Position numbers and translations under genes: made by a program. Of a stretch of 64,000 nt of DNA, positions 9,305 through 18,654 are shown in pieces (position 1 is the stretch's first letter; each line of letters begins with the position of its first letter). Source of the stretch: Candidatus Rhodoferax mariagerensis (GTDB lineage: Bacteria; Pseudomonadota; Gammaproteobacteria; Burkholderiales; Burkholderiaceae_C); contig JADKAW010000002.1 of the NCBI GenBank assembly GCA_016719055.1, positions 124,001-188,000 on the forward strand. The letters run 5' to 3'. The notes under the pieces are model-generated. The model did no database searches, was not told the origin of the DNA, and saw nothing but the letters and a program-made list of their open reading frames with translations.

Positions 9305-9320
9305 ACACTATAGGTAGAGA
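9305..9320. promoter_or_regulatory. NrdR-like box 1 upstream of nrdJ
   Basis: ACACTATAGGTAGAGA fits the 16-bp NrdR consensus acaCwAtATaTwGtgt at most positions, with the core CTA-N4-TAG dyad intact. It lies about 95 bp upstream of the nrdJ start. NrdR is the ATP/dATP-sensing repressor of nrd genes. Paired with box 2 exactly 30 bp away. Confidence 0.6.
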
Positions 9321-9334
9321 ACTTCTTAAAAATC

Positions 9335-9350
9335 GCGCTACCGGTAGTGT
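9335..9350. promoter_or_regulatory. NrdR-like box 2 upstream of nrdJ
   Basis: GCGCTACCGGTAGTGT has the same CTA-N4-TAG dyad and a perfect right half (TAGTGT). The 30-bp spacing to box 1 is about three helical turns, the arrangement usual for cooperative NrdR binding. Confidence 0.6.
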
Positions 9351-9399
9351 AGTGCAGCGAAATGCGATATTGCACCGCTTATCAAGAAACTAAATACTT

Positions 9400-9462
9400 T
9401 AGCTATGAAAAATATAGCTGTTTACACAGATTGGATAAGGGCTAAAAGCTGATTTTTCATAA
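9400..9462. repeat. Dispersed Comamonadaceae-type palindromic repeat
   Basis: The stretch has the layout TATGAAAAAT-ATAGCT ... GGGCTAAAAGCTG-ATTTTTCATA, with a perfect 10-bp inverted repeat at its ends and the TAGCT/GGGCTA core also seen at 27883-27935, 30665-30722, 44163-44215 and 51462-51510. It sits between nrdJ and the aminotransferase gene. Confidence 0.5.
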
Positions 9463-9576
9463 ACCGCAGACGACAGAAGTGGCCAGGACTGCAACCGCGC
9501 GCGCAGTTCGTCAAAGAGCACCAGGTCCGAACGCCGTAGGGCGATGCAGGTTCAGACTGGCTTGTGCGGGCCGTTG

Positions 9577-10764
9577 TTAGAGTTGGCAAAGACGGATCAA
9601 GGCTTTTTCCAGTGTCTCGGTCTTTTTTGCAAAGCAAAACCGTATCACCTGCTGGTCAAAACCAGCGGTGTAAAACGCTGACAGGGGAATCGCAGCGACA
9701 CCCACTTCTGTGGTCAGCCATCTGCAAAACTCTGCTTCGCTGAAGTCATTGATCGCAGAAGTGTCAACACATTGAAAGTAGCTACCTTCACACGGCAACA
9801 GCTTGAACCGGCTTTGCGCGAGCCCGGCGCGAAAAAAATCGCGCTTTTGTTGATAGAAGTCGGACAGACTCAGGTAAGGCTGTGGATCGGCCATGTATGC
9901 TGCCAACGCATGTTGAACTGGCGTGTTGACAGTGAAGACGTTGAACTGATGCACCTTGCGAAATTCATGCGTCAGTTCTGCCGGCGCTGCCACATACCCA
10001 ACCTTCCATCCCGTGACATGGTAGGTCTTGCCGAAACTTGAGACAACAAATGCACGCTCGGCCAAACCGGCAAAACGGGATGCGCTTTGATGCAACTGCT
10101 GGTCAAACACCATGTGTTCATACACCTCATCACTGATCAAAATGATTGAGGTGGGCAACAAGATCTTTTCTAGAGCTTGCATGTCCTCAGCTGTCCAGAC
10201 CGTGCCGCTGGGGTTGTGAGGCGAGTTGATGATGATGGCCCGGGTTTTGGCCGTAATGGCCGCCGAAATTTTTTGGAAATCAGGGCGAAACGTTCCAGGT
10301 GTCAAGGGTACCCTGACCGTCGCACCACCCGCGAGTTCGATGTTCGGCCCATAGCTGTCGTAACAAGGTTCCAGCACGATGACTTCGTCAGCGTTGTGAA
10401 CCACAGCGAGAATTGTGGTGAGAATGGCCTGGGTAGCGCCCGCTGTGATGGATATTTCACTTGTAGCCGAATATTGACGACCGTACAGTGCTAGCAACTT
10501 GGCAGCAACCTGTTCACGCAGTGCGGGTATGCCAGCCATTGGTGGGTATTGGTTATGGCCCTGCCGCATGGCCTCGGTCACGGCGTTGACCAGCTTAGGG
10601 CTACATTCAAAATCAGGAAAACCCTGGCCAAGGTTCACCGCATCGTGCTCTGCTGCCAGCGCCGACATCACGGAAAAAATGGTGGTGCCTACCGTGGGAA
10701 GTTTGGATTGGAGAGCGAGTTTGGACATGATGGCAAATGAGTCTCTGATAAATTGAGTCTTCAT
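9577..10764 (-). CDS. PLP-dependent aminotransferase, class I/II (YbdL-like)
   Basis: A fold-type I aminotransferase of 395 residues, or 383 if it starts at the second Met (10728), where MSKLALQSKLPTVG matches the usual family N-terminus. Visible motifs are NLGQGFPDF near the start, the substrate/PLP stretch YPPMAGIPALREQ, INSPHNPSGTVW, the ISDEVYEHM aspartate-tyrosine pair that contacts PLP, and SFGKTYHVTGWKVGY with the Schiff-base lysine. The sequence is most like the methionine aminotransferase YbdL and related kynurenine transaminases that accept methionine or aromatic amino acids; the true substrate is not known. It is a lone gene between nrdJ and the MscS gene, all on the minus strand but well spaced. 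Confidence 0.85.
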   Translation of the reverse strand: MKTQFIRDSFAIMSKLALQSKLPTVGTTIFSVMSALAAEHDAVNLGQGFPDFECSPKLVNAVTEAMRQGHNQYPPMAGIPALREQVAAKLLALYGRQYSATSEISITAGATQAILTTILAVVHNADEVIVLEPCYDSYGPNIELAGGATVRVPLTPGTFRPDFQKISAAITAKTRAIIINSPHNPSGTVWTAEDMQALEKILLPTSIILISDEVYEHMVFDQQLHQSASRFAGLAERAFVVSSFGKTYHVTGWKVGYVAAPAELTHEFRKVHQFNVFTVNTPVQHALAAYMADPQPYLSLSDFYQQKRDFFRAGLAQSRFKLLPCEGSYFQCVDTSAINDFSEAEFCRWLTTEVGVAAIPLSAFYTAGFDQQVIRFCFAKKTETLEKALIRLCQL

Positions 10765-10923
10765 ATTTTCTGCGAAGACTTCAGGCAGCCAAACGCCATG
10801 GCGGCAATGAAGTAGAAACCCTGCGTCAACGTGGTTGGGCTGTCTTAAGTCCGAGAAAAACCAGAAACTTGCACGAAGGGGCGACCCGGTCGCTGAGCAG
10901 GTCGTCCACAGTGGATAAGCGCG

Positions 10924-11739
10924 TCAGACTGGATAAATCTTGACAGGTCGGGTGGCCACTGGGAAACCGGCTTCGCCCAGCGTGTCGGAAATGGTTTTGT
11001 TTGTGTCGAAATACACCTGCCAATAGTGATCTGTGTGGCAATACGGTCGCACGGCCAGTTTGGGCCCAAATTCATTGAACTCCAAAATCTCCACATCGAC
11101 CGCGGGTGACTTGACGATGTTAGGCACCTTGGACACGGACGCCTTCAGCAAGTCAATAGCCTTGTGTGCGTCGGCGCTGCCTGCCAGTTGTGCCACCAGT
11201 TCGACCCGGCGGTGCGGGTTGGCGGAGAAGTTTTTGATGTCGCCGCCCATGATCTTGCCGTTGCCAACGATGGTTTTGACATTGTCAGGCGTGGTGATGG
11301 TGGTACCAAACAGGCCCAGTTCCATGACAGTGCCCTCAGTGCCGCCAACACCCACATAGTCGCCTACCTGATAGGGGCGTAGCACCAGCAAAAAAATACC
11401 AGACGCAAAATTGCCCAACAGGCCGCTCCAGGCTGCGCCAATCGCTACACCGGCACCTGCCACCAAAGCGGCAAACGACGTTGTCTCCACACCAAAGTAA
11501 CCCAGAATCGCGACCACCAGAATGATGTTCAGCGACACAGTGATAAAGCTGACCAGGTAGCGCTGCACCGTCGGGTCAAGTTTCTGGCGGGTCATGCCCG
11601 CACCCACCAGACTGGTGACCATGCTGATTAGCCAACGGCCAATGACAAAAACGACGATGGCACCCAGCGCCTTGAGCCCGAATGCAACCAGTATGGGTTG
11701 CGCTTGGTCGATCCAGGTGGTGATTTTTCCAGTGTCCAT
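10924..11739 (-). CDS. Small-conductance mechanosensitive channel, MscS family
   Basis: A 271-residue inner-membrane channel of MscS size. Three hydrophobic segments lie near residues 15-38, 60-85 and 90-120. The third has the glycine/alanine-rich pore helix (AALVAGAGVAIGAAWSGLLG) that lines the pore in MscS, followed by the beta domain (RPYQVGDYVGVGGTEGTV) and an alpha/beta C-terminus ending RPVKIYPV. Such channels open under membrane tension to release solutes on hypo-osmotic shock. It is a single gene with no obvious partner. Confidence 0.9.
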   Translation of the reverse strand: MDTGKITTWIDQAQPILVAFGLKALGAIVVFVIGRWLISMVTSLVGAGMTRQKLDPTVQRYLVSFITVSLNIILVVAILGYFGVETTSFAALVAGAGVAIGAAWSGLLGNFASGIFLLVLRPYQVGDYVGVGGTEGTVMELGLFGTTITTPDNVKTIVGNGKIMGGDIKNFSANPHRRVELVAQLAGSADAHKAIDLLKASVSKVPNIVKSPAVDVEILEFNEFGPKLAVRPYCHTDHYWQVYFDTNKTISDTLGEAGFPVATRPVKIYPV

Positions 11740-11949
11740 ATTTGATAGCGTCCTGAGAAGTTTTGGAAAACGAAGTGTACGTGTTGGGATCAGTCAGGAC
11801 TTGTCGCGAAACGCCAAATTGCGTTGAAATCCCCAAACGTTTCTGAATTTCTGGACTTGGCCGACGACAACGATTGGGTCGTCAGCGAGTATTGGTATAT
11901 CTGTCGGCCTGGGCTGGCTCAAACTCTAGAGTAGCCAGCCCTATTGGCC

Positions 11950-13968
11950 TCATTGGTCGGAGCGAAAACCGTTGCGTGTATGGGTGTTGTCGCAAAACGG
12001 CTTGTTGGCCGAGCCACCACAACGGCACAGTCGAGCGGTCTGTACGCGCTGAATCGTATGCCCTGTGCCACCGCAGATTTCCAGATTGCCGGTGAACTCC
12101 AACGGCCCGTTGGTTGTGGGGTTAATCGACAACTCACCGCAGCGACTCTCAAGCGGGTCTGAGTCGATCACGGCGCGCTCGCCTGTGGCAGTGAAACCAA
12201 CTTCCAGGTGGGTGCTGTCGCAAAACGGTTTATTGCGCGACTTGCCACAGCGGCACAAGGTGGTACGAAACATGGGGGCTTGACCGTCAATGGCTAGATC
12301 AGCATGAATGGCGTAAGGGCCGTTTTCGCGCACGCGCAGCACATTGACTTCAGGCGCGGTTTCTTGCGGACCGCCATCCAGACGCTGGTAAGTGATGGCC
12401 CCCGAGGGGCAGTTTCGTGCCACGCTGGCCATGTCATCTGGTGTCGTGGCCTCCGGGTGCAGCCAGGGTCCGACGACATTGGCCAGAAAAACGCGCGGGG
12501 CGCCCAGCACACAGTTGCGCGAGTGAATGCAGCGCTTGGTGTCGAACTCGATGGCAATTGCATCGGTACGGGCGGCGTTGGGGTTCTTGGGGTCTTGCAA
12601 CATCACAGTGGTGGGTGCTGCTGGAGCAGGCACAGCTGCGGTTCGCTTGGTGACCGGGGGTGAGGTAAGCAAATGCACCTCAAAATCGGCATGCAATTTG
12701 GCCAGCTTGCGCGCCACTGCGTCCAAACCATCGGCAACCCCGGGCAGGGTCAGGTCTCTCTCAAGCGAACGCGCCACCTCGGCCAGCTGGGTGGCACGCT
12801 CGCTCAGAATCTGAGCAGCGCAATGCTGCACCAGCTGCCCCACCGAGCCCTGCAGGTCAAAATTCAGGCCGGCATGGTGCTTGCCGCCCTCGTGTTTGAG
12901 CGGCAGCCGGGCGGCGGCATCACCCACGCTGGTCAGCGCGTACATCACTGAGGTGGCGGCTTGCGCCAGGCCGGTTCGCATCGGTTGTGGCAAGGGGTTG
13001 GGCGCAAACACCTGCGCAAAAGTGCGCAGCATCAGCGCGTACAGACAGTTGCCTAGGTCAACCACACGCATTGCCAGCGGATGCGTCACACTGGCGTGTG
13101 ACCTGGCGTGCAACGGGTCAGCCAGCAGTGGGTTGACCATGACGGAGAAGGCGGGCTCAAAGTCTGGCCGGGACGCTTTCAGCTGCTTGAGCTCCTCCAG
13201 CACCAGGCGAAAGCGTGCGTAATGCGAGTCTTCGCTGTGCGCCGGTGCGCCTTCTCCCTGAATCACGATTTCTTCGATGGCGCGGTGCGCAGAGGCCAAA
13301 TCGGTCACAGCAAACAAACCTGGCAATGCAAACTGGGCGCTGCTAACCTGCGCCTCACCGTGGCCGGCAAACAATGCCTCAACGCCCAGCGACTTGGCCA
13401 ATGCGTCAATACCGGTGGCAATGGTGTGGTACAGATGCCCTTGAGACGGGTAGTCGGTTGGCGTGGGCGACACCAGATCAGCCCGCACCTCGCGGTGGTA
13501 ATGTTGCAGGTGCCTGAATGCCGTGCCGTCGGGGATGTCGATCTCTAGCGGGCGCTCGATAAACAAAAAATGCTGTAGCGTGGATTCGCTGAACGGTGCT
13601 AGGTTGAACTCCAGGGCAGCAGGAAACCGCCCCAGGGGCACAGGAAAGTTGGGTCGCCCAAAATGCGGGGCCGAACCAAACGCCGCCAGCATGTTATTGA
13701 CAAGACTGAGGTGCAGCATCTCCTGAACCGCCACGATGCGAATTTCATTGCGCCAGCGCTCAATGGCGATTAGCTCTTCGGCCGTCACCCCTTCGTCCGT
13801 CGAGCGCTTCAGGCTCATCGCCGCAAAAAGGTAGCTGCACATCACGGTGTGCTCGAATTCAGCCGCCTCGGCGAGTAGAAACAACAGTTCTTCACGGTCT
13901 TTGACGGGGGATGTGGTGGTGTTGTCCAAGATGACTCCAAGCAGTGGAATGTGAATGTTGACGGTCAT
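11950..13968 (-). CDS. Ferritin-like / ferredoxin / double CDGSH iron-sulfur fusion protein
   Basis: A 672-residue protein that joins three iron-related modules. Residues about 25-300 form a ferritin-like domain of the VioB/iminophenylpyruvate synthase kind, with helices carrying EAAEFEHTVMCSYLFAA and VQEMLHLSLVNNML as likely di-metal ligand helices. Around residues 465-525 lies a divergent mono-cluster ferredoxin domain (IEFDTKRCIHSRNCVLGAPRV ... ARNCPSGAI). Two CDGSH [2Fe-2S] motifs follow: CRCGKSRNKPFCDSTH and, at the C-terminus, CRCGGSANKPFCDNTH. All parts are cytosolic by sequence. The biochemical role is unknown; an oxidoreductase or iron-handling function is inference. The gene stands alone. 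Confidence 0.85.
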   Translation of the reverse strand: MTVNIHIPLLGVILDNTTTSPVKDREELLFLLAEAAEFEHTVMCSYLFAAMSLKRSTDEGVTAEELIAIERWRNEIRIVAVQEMLHLSLVNNMLAAFGSAPHFGRPNFPVPLGRFPAALEFNLAPFSESTLQHFLFIERPLEIDIPDGTAFRHLQHYHREVRADLVSPTPTDYPSQGHLYHTIATGIDALAKSLGVEALFAGHGEAQVSSAQFALPGLFAVTDLASAHRAIEEIVIQGEGAPAHSEDSHYARFRLVLEELKQLKASRPDFEPAFSVMVNPLLADPLHARSHASVTHPLAMRVVDLGNCLYALMLRTFAQVFAPNPLPQPMRTGLAQAATSVMYALTSVGDAAARLPLKHEGGKHHAGLNFDLQGSVGQLVQHCAAQILSERATQLAEVARSLERDLTLPGVADGLDAVARKLAKLHADFEVHLLTSPPVTKRTAAVPAPAAPTTVMLQDPKNPNAARTDAIAIEFDTKRCIHSRNCVLGAPRVFLANVVGPWLHPEATTPDDMASVARNCPSGAITYQRLDGGPQETAPEVNVLRVRENGPYAIHADLAIDGQAPMFRTTLCRCGKSRNKPFCDSTHLEVGFTATGERAVIDSDPLESRCGELSINPTTNGPLEFTGNLEICGGTGHTIQRVQTARLCRCGGSANKPFCDNTHTRNGFRSDQ

Positions 13969-14343
13969 GAGAATAGCGTAACCGAAGTTTTACGGGGGAC
14001 TACGGCAATCAGCGGTGAAATAAAAGCTGGGCGACTAAACTGTAGGGGCATTGAACAATGCTCGGAGTTCCCAGAGTTTGCAGGACAGCCGACTGTTTTG
14101 AGAGTTTGCCGCCCGAGGACGGGTCAACAAGCGTGGGCGGCGGTCGCTCTGCCCCAAATCACAACCGTGTCATTCACCAAGCTGCGGCATGCTGGCGCAG
14201 CTGGTATTGCACGCTACAACCTGCAAAAAGAAGCCGCACAAGCCGGGGCAACCCAGTGTGCGGCATTCAGTCGCTCCCGGTGATTTCTGCTTTAAGCTAC
14301 AATTTAGAGAGCATCCAGTTCCCGAAAAATAAAGGATACGGGC
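13969..14343. other. Gene-free intergenic stretch
   Basis: About 375 bp between two minus-strand genes. Open frames exist but show no family features or ribosome sites that I can support. The promoter of the CDGSH fusion gene must lie at its left end. Confidence 0.4.
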
Positions 14344-15135
14344 CTATTCGACTGCTTTAAGACCGGCGCGCGCGGTCTCAAGGTAGGCGTTGTAGGCATA
14401 GCCCTCGTCAATCCATAGTTCCGAGACTAGCAATGCCACGGCTTCTGCTGGCAGAGCGCTAGCACGTAGCGCCTTAATATTTGGGGCCAGGCGCTGAACA
14501 TCCCAGTCTGAAGGTGTCCGAAATACACCGGTCAGCCCACCCGTGGAGTTTTCTGCTCGCCACCGATAACGCATGCCTGAGGCCAGCGGAGGTGAAAACT
14601 TGACCATACCATTTTGAATCACTGCTGCGCTGGTCGGACTGGTCGGGCTATCTTGCACCTCCAGCCTGAAATCGCGCAAGTCGCCCAGTGCCGCTGCAGG
14701 CCAGGGAATTGTTAAATCTGTGTCAGGAAACACCATTCCATAAGGCATACCGGGAACCTGCCCCATGGCTCTGGTTTGTCCAAATTTGGTCTTGGCGTCG
14801 CCCTTTGCAATCGCCAATAGTGTGTTGCCAAAGGCTTCCGCACTGCTCGCATCAGCCGCGGCGGCCAAGTTCAACACCGCTCCGGTGTCCAGATTCACGC
14901 AAGTCCGTTGGTCGTTTTTCATCAAATAGCAGGCACTGACCCGACCCGATTCGACCTTCAATTTGTCGCAGTTAGGTAAACGCACCGGCAGCTTGGCCTG
15001 GATTTTGACCACGGCATCGGCGGCACGTACATTGGCGTCTTGCGCCGCAACGACAACACACCCAGCATTGGCTGAGTGGTGAAGGATGGCACCCAGGAGA
15101 AGGGCGGAAAATCGTAGCGATGTTGAATTTTGCAT
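14344..15135 (-). CDS. Secreted protein of unknown function
   Basis: A 263-residue protein with a signal peptide (hydrophobic LRFSALLLGAILHH, cleavage likely after NAG or SANA). I do not recognise the family. After the signal comes a stretch with DANVRAADAVVKIQAKLPV and an LDTGAVLNL segment, then a beta-rich middle containing RYRWRAENSTGGLTGVFRTP, which resembles a fibronectin-like domain, then a helical end. Nine base pairs separate it from the upstream CHASE2 gene, so the two form an operon; comparable CHASE2 operons often contain a periplasmic FecR-like partner. A periplasmic partner role is inference. Confidence 0.65.
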   Translation of the reverse strand: MQNSTSLRFSALLLGAILHHSANAGCVVVAAQDANVRAADAVVKIQAKLPVRLPNCDKLKVESGRVSACYLMKNDQRTCVNLDTGAVLNLAAAADASSAEAFGNTLLAIAKGDAKTKFGQTRAMGQVPGMPYGMVFPDTDLTIPWPAAALGDLRDFRLEVQDSPTSPTSAAVIQNGMVKFSPPLASGMRYRWRAENSTGGLTGVFRTPSDWDVQRLAPNIKALRASALPAEAVALLVSELWIDEGYAYNAYLETARAGLKAVE

Positions 15136-15144
15136 GATGGAACT

Positions 15145-16596
15145 TTAATGAAAAAAGAGAAAAATACCCCAACCAACAATAGGTAAAAACCATAAATGAT
15201 CGATGTGCTGCATTAACCTGCGCAGCGGTCCGATAGATTTGCCGTGTGCTGCCTCAGTATGTTGTGAGTGGGGGCGACTGGCGATCAGTGTTTTGACAAA
15301 AAAACCGATCATCATTGGCCCTGGGTTATTCCATAAATTGTGTCGAAACAGCCAAGCACTGCTGATCGTCACCAGCACCACTGCAGCCACCAGAATCACA
15401 CAACTTATCAGTATCCAGCTTCTAGCGGCCAGGAAGTGCGTCGGGGGCCAGTGGCCCAGAGAGCTGGATTTCTGTTGATGCTTGTCAAAGCGATGCCATA
15501 CCGCATGAAACAGGAAGCCAGCGGCAATGCCCAGTACGAGATCGAGCAGAATAGAAAAGGTGTGAGAAATATGGGTCGGGTGTTGCACGCTGAAAATAGT
15601 TGCCGCGTGCAAAACAGGTCCTTTTTGATTTCCGAAGGCAGTATTGAACTGGTCACTGGGGTTGAAGCCTGCCCCCAAGACCACGATCCTTTGTTTCAGT
15701 TGGATCGGCACAAGATCCGCCAAGCTCGATACCACAAAAGTCTGCACATCGTCAAAAAAAGCTGGATTCAAGGGACGCTGGGTGGCTAGGTTGTCAAAAC
15801 CGGAAAGTAGATTGACCGGATAGTCTTTGCTCAAAAATGCCGCATTTTGAATGCCCAGTTTGACTTGATCACACAAGGAACTATCCTGTCCGCTCAGCCT
15901 GTCAGCCCTTGCCGCCACTTGCCCCAGCGTCTCTATGCCACTTGGATAACGTAGCACGAGACCTTGCATTTCCAGTAAATAGGGAAAAGCAAATTCGACA
16001 CCAGACGCGCAAAGTTTGCGCATCCAGTTATATTTTTCTGCAATGACCGAGTCCAGAAAAACCGGGAAGGGAGTGGTCAATACCACCCTAGTGCCCGATC
16101 GCGCGCCTTGAATCAGTACATCTTCAAGCTGGTGTTGGGCAGGCGTGTCGGCCAACGCGGGGCCTGGGGAAAGATCCAAATCAATAGCCAACACGGAGGG
16201 ATTTTTGGCCAGAATAGGGCGGATCAACTCGGCCAGGCGACCACGCTCTAGTGGCGAAGCCTGGTTGAAATCGAGCTCAAACATCTCGTCTGAAATCAAC
16301 AGCGTCAGCGGCCTGTCCTGAATGGCTGCGGATTTTTGCCTCTGACCCTCGGTCACGCCGATGGTCACATTACTGGCAACCCGCAAAGACAAGGAGTCGA
16401 GCCAGTTAAGCCATCCTTGATGTTCAAAAATCAAGGCTAATGCAGCTAACACCAAAGCGACGTACCCGTGATGCAGAAACTCACCCAAAATGCGGCGCCA
16501 AGAGCTTGATGAATGCCCTGAAGTGTGAATTTCACTCACAACGTATCCTCTGCTTTGAGTGACGAAACCACCACAATTTGTGATGGCTTCATCCAA
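15145..16596 (-). CDS. CHASE2-domain membrane protein without output domain
   Basis: A 483-residue membrane protein. A short cytoplasmic N-terminus and a membrane segment (near 43-62) lead into a periplasmic CHASE2 sensor domain of roughly 300 residues, seen from LTLLISDEMFELDF, the LAIDLDLSPG strand, VLTTPFPVF and RIVVLGAGFNPSDQFNTAFG. Hydrophobic segments follow (about 355-375, 400-430 and the extreme C-terminus WFLPIVGWGIFLFF). Unlike most CHASE2 proteins it ends without a cyclase, kinase or GGDEF domain, so it must signal through a partner or not at all. It is divergent from the caspase-MORN gene, 270 bp away, which makes a functional link plausible but unproven. Confidence 0.75.
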   Translation of the reverse strand: MDEAITNCGGFVTQSRGYVVSEIHTSGHSSSSWRRILGEFLHHGYVALVLAALALIFEHQGWLNWLDSLSLRVASNVTIGVTEGQRQKSAAIQDRPLTLLISDEMFELDFNQASPLERGRLAELIRPILAKNPSVLAIDLDLSPGPALADTPAQHQLEDVLIQGARSGTRVVLTTPFPVFLDSVIAEKYNWMRKLCASGVEFAFPYLLEMQGLVLRYPSGIETLGQVAARADRLSGQDSSLCDQVKLGIQNAAFLSKDYPVNLLSGFDNLATQRPLNPAFFDDVQTFVVSSLADLVPIQLKQRIVVLGAGFNPSDQFNTAFGNQKGPVLHAATIFSVQHPTHISHTFSILLDLVLGIAAGFLFHAVWHRFDKHQQKSSSLGHWPPTHFLAARSWILISCVILVAAVVLVTISSAWLFRHNLWNNPGPMMIGFFVKTLIASRPHSQHTEAAHGKSIGPLRRLMQHIDHLWFLPIVGWGIFLFFH

Positions 16597-16866
16597 CTGA
16601 TTTGTGTGTTAACGTAAAATTTGTTGTAAAAACTGGACTCGCCGACAACTTAATCAAGTAAACCTTGCTTTGTGTCAAGGTGCTATGTTGCAATAACGGT
16701 GATTGTGCCTGACTTTCTGACTGTCTGTTTTCACCCTGCCAAACTTGAGGGCAAATACTTGACGTTGACACAATAGCGCTCAAAAAATTCAAAGCTAGGA
16801 TTCTGCATGCCAAAGTATGCGGACGGCTTGGATATCTTTTTTCTGCAACGTAACATTATTCGCTGA

Positions 16867-18654
16867 ATGAAGTTCAATTTTTTTGGGTACTTAAATCCTT
16901 GGGTTTTGGTGCTCAGCTTGGCGCTGGGCTCGACCGCACTGCCTGCGCATGCCAAACGCCTGGCCTTGGTGATAGGCAATGACAACTACCAGTTTGTGAG
17001 CAAACTGCAGAAAGCCGGCAATGATGCCGAGGCCGTGGCAGCCGGGCTGCGGGCGGCCGGGTTCGAAGTCATTTTGCACCGTGACCTGGCCTATCGCAGT
17101 ATGGTCAGAGCAACCGAATCGTTGTACAACAACATTCAAGGTGGCGACGAGGTCGTGGTTTTCTACGCCGGGCATGGAGTGCAAATTAAAAGCGGCAATT
17201 ATTTGTTGCCGATCGACATCGAAGCCACAAGCGAGTCGGTGGTAGAAAAGACCTCTTACTCGCTTAGCGATCTGAGTGAGAAACTAGAAGCCGCCAAAGC
17301 TGCATTCAGTCTGATCATGGTGGACGCTTGCCGCGACAATCCACTCAAGACTAAGGGCCGCACGGTTGGCGGCGAGCGCGGTTTAAATCCGCCCGAACCA
17401 GCAGCTGGGCAAATGGTGGTGTATTCCGCCAGCCGTGGCGAGCAGGCGCTTGATCGTCTGGGCGACAATGATCCCAATCCCAACAGCATATTTACACGCG
17501 AGTTCATCGCGCGCATGCACCAGCCGGGGGTAAAGATCGTAGATATGGTGCGAGAGATACAGGTTTCGGTTGAAAAGTTGGCAGCGGGTGTGGGACACAA
17601 ACAACGGCCGGCTTTATACAACGAGGTTCGCGGTAATTTTTATTTTTTTGCACCGACCACGGTGGTGATACCAGCGACTGTACCGGGCATTGGGGGTGAA
17701 AAGTACGAAACCCAGCGTGAAGACCGTTTCTGGGATGACGCCAAACTGGCTGGCAATCGAGCTGGTTTTGAGGCTTACCTCGGGCAATACCCAAATGGGC
17801 ACTATGCCAGTCTGGCTCGTGCACACCTTGATCGACTGGTCGGTGCTACCGCTGCTAAAGCAGCTGGGGCTGCTACAGCTGTCGCGCCAGCAGCTCAGGC
17901 AGTCGCTTCAGCTCCTGAAGCGCAGACCAGATCAACTCCGCCAAAACCAGTTGTAGTTGACAAGCCGAGTTCACCCGAGCCGGCTGAAGTGCCTGTTAAA
18001 GCCGCTGCGCCCTTACCAGAGTCTTCAAGCCCATCTGAAACAATCGCTTCCCCTGCAGCTATTGTCCCAGAGTTGCCTTCACGGGCACCGGAAAAAACGA
18101 CCCGCCGACTCACTATGCCGAATGGGGATGTCTACGAAGGCGAATTGGTTGGCGTGACGCGCAGCGGAGTTGGCAGGTATGTCTTCGCCAACGGGGATTA
18201 CTATGAAGGTGGTTTCGAGGCCGACCAGTTTCATGGCAAGGGCACATTGAAGAGTCTTGACGGCAACGCCTATACCGGAGACTTTCAGCGAGGACTGAAA
18301 AGCGGTCAAGGGGTTTACCAATTTGCCAATGGGGATCGTTTTGAAGGCAGTTTTGTCAACAATCTGTTCAGCGGCAAGGGCGTTATGGTTCTTGCCAACG
18401 GTGATCGATACGAAGGCGAACTTCTCGATGGCCTGAAGCATGGTCAGGGAGTGCATTTTTTTGCCAATAAAGACCGTTACGAAGGGGGTTTTGTTTCAGG
18501 CGTGCAAGCGGGCAAAGGCGTTCACTTTTTTGCCAACGGGGACAGGTTCGAGGGTCACTTCGAAAGGGGTGTCAGGCATGGCAAGGGTGTTTACCGGTTT
18601 GCCAATGGTCAGGTCCTTGCCAAAGAGTATGTGAATGGCACTGAGAAAGATTAA
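16867..18654 (+). CDS. Secreted caspase-like (C14) protein with MORN repeats
   Basis: A 595-residue protein with a signal peptide ending PAHA, then a caspase-like domain (residues 31 to about 260). The catalytic pair is visible: H103 in YAGHGVQI and C155 in VDACRDNPL. A linker follows with the segment FEAYLGQYPNGHYASLARAHL, then an Ala/Pro-rich stretch, and finally about seven MORN repeats (from about 418 to the end) of the form ANGDRYEGEF..G..HGKGV. MORN repeats often bind lipids or stiffen a scaffold. The caspase fold suggests an exported or periplasmic protease or a regulator. It is the first plus-strand gene of the sensory/conflict cluster, 280 bp before the haem-HAMP gene. Confidence 0.85.
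   Translation: MKFNFFGYLNPWVLVLSLALGSTALPAHAKRLALVIGNDNYQFVSKLQKAGNDAEAVAAGLRAAGFEVILHRDLAYRSMVRATESLYNNIQGGDEVVVFYAGHGVQIKSGNYLLPIDIEATSESVVEKTSYSLSDLSEKLEAAKAAFSLIMVDACRDNPLKTKGRTVGGERGLNPPEPAAGQMVVYSASRGEQALDRLGDNDPNPNSIFTREFIARMHQPGVKIVDMVREIQVSVEKLAAGVGHKQRPALYNEVRGNFYFFAPTTVVIPATVPGIGGEKYETQREDRFWDDAKLAGNRAGFEAYLGQYPNGHYASLARAHLDRLVGATAAKAAGAATAVAPAAQAVASAPEAQTRSTPPKPVVVDKPSSPEPAEVPVKAAAPLPESSSPSETIASPAAIVPELPSRAPEKTTRRLTMPNGDVYEGELVGVTRSGVGRYVFANGDYYEGGFEADQFHGKGTLKSLDGNAYTGDFQRGLKSGQGVYQFANGDRFEGSFVNNLFSGKGVMVLANGDRYEGELLDGLKHGQGVHFFANKDRYEGGFVSGVQAGKGVHFFANGDRFEGHFERGVRHGKGVYRFANGQVLAKEYVNGTEKD

Noticed and set aside
9212..9576. B12 riboswitch upstream of nrdJ
   Set aside because: No B12-box-like core or the expected set of stems was recognised; NrdR-like boxes explain the conserved text better.
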